Below are positions 63,526 through 63,662 of a stretch of 63,662 nucleotides of DNA, piece by piece. Positions within the stretch are counted from its first letter, which is position 1, and each line of letters opens with the position of its first letter. Source of the stretch: an uncultured Lachnospiraceae bacterium (GTDB lineage Bacteria > Bacillota > Clostridia > Lachnospirales > Lachnospiraceae); contig CAJUCC010000056.1 of the NCBI GenBank assembly GCA_910585205.1, positions 1 to 63,662 of the forward strand, read 5' to 3'. Both the position numbers and the translations under genes were made by a program. Below the pieces are notes generated by a model that had not been told where the DNA came from, did not search any database, and saw nothing but the letters and a program-made list of their open reading frames with translations.

Positions 63526-63662
63526 ATGCAGAAAATTCAGATGACAACGCCGCTGGTGGAGATGGACGGCGACGAGATGACAAGAATCCTCTGGAAGATG
63601 ATAAAAGACGAACTGCTTCTTCCGTATATTGACCTGAAAACAGAATATTACGATCTGGGACT
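63526..63662 (+). CDS. icd: NADP-dependent isocitrate dehydrogenase, N-terminal part
   Basis: The first 45 codons before the window edge: M-Q-K-I-Q-M-T-T-P-L-V-E-M-D-G-D-E-M-T-R and I-L-W-K-M-I-K, the N-terminus of the eukaryote-like NADP isocitrate dehydrogenase (oxidative decarboxylation of isocitrate to 2-oxoglutarate). Start behind AGAAAGGAAAG, 16 nt after the GntR gene, so probably co-transcribed. Confidence 0.85.
   Translation, partial: MQKIQMTTPLVEMDGDEMTRILWKMIKDELLLPYIDLKTEYYDLG

Overview
The window looks like a chromosomal segment of a spore-forming, low-to-moderate GC Firmicute, most likely a Lachnospiraceae-type clostridium. This rests on spoIVA behind a good sigma-E promoter, sigma-K-like promoters, a degenerate receiver-ComFB protein, a class B sortase with a BspA-like LRR substrate, and the DUF512 radical-SAM / der / plsY / gpsA gene order. 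All assignments come from reading the sequence; no database search was run.

Chromosomal left part (1-35.97 kb). A divergent regulator start and a sugar cluster (xylose-isomerase-like TIM barrel, zinc MDR dehydrogenase, PfkB kinase) are followed by prs on the minus strand. A probable operon runs DUF512 - der - plsY - gpsA - MoxR ATPase - CoxE-like VWA protein, and then comes sigma-E-driven spoIVA. Next are a small uncharacterised cluster (two DUF2589 proteins, an HNH/treble-clef-like protein, a coiled coil), a YHYH secreted protein, a deleted glf pseudogene, tyrA-aroA, an EF-G paralogue, a membrane protein, a secreted LRR-like protein, leuS, and the receiver-ComFB fusion. A putative sporulation cluster follows: a Met-rich pair and a Cys/Gly-rich protein. 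A sortase and its giant LRR substrate close this part.

Integrated element (35,958-61,978; about 26.0 kb). A large serine recombinase has placed an integrative conjugative element inside a small subtilisin-family (S8) protease gene, two codons after the catalytic His in the H-G-T-H-V-S-G motif. The 5' fragment (35,784) and 3' fragment (to 62,699) join in frame across a shared 8-bp core, ACCCATGT, to give a 300-residue protease. On the element side of each core, after exactly 7 nt, lies one arm of a perfect 11-bp inverted repeat, which reconstructs a symmetric attP. The interrupted gene has a sigma-K-like promoter, so excision during sporulation is a testable possibility.

The element's transfer region resembles the tcp locus of clostridial pCW3-type plasmids more than Tn916. 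It has a small wHTH-like gene (TcpK-like), a 300-bp structured intergenic region (predicted oriT), and a tyrosine-recombinase-fold protein (TcpM-like relaxase candidate). After these come a large surface protein, TcpA/FtsK, TcpC, a TcpD-like protein, TcpE, VirB4/TcpF, NlpC/P60 and a VirB6/TcpH-like protein. No conventional MOB relaxase or Rep_trans protein is seen. Accessory genes are HicAB plus a HicB remnant, a 28-aa membrane peptide, two XRE regulators with a GTAC operator array, an orphan Dam methylase, a YdjM/DUF457 protein, DUF6075, ParA (frameshifted in its P-loop) and ParB, DUF4417, a JAMM-like protein and two tiny ORFs before the recombinase. I saw no antibiotic-resistance cargo.

Right flank. 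After the protease 3' fragment come a GntR/FCD regulator with its own promoter and operator-like palindrome, and the first 45 codons of NADP-type isocitrate dehydrogenase. I found no rRNA, tRNA, CRISPR array or classical IS element.
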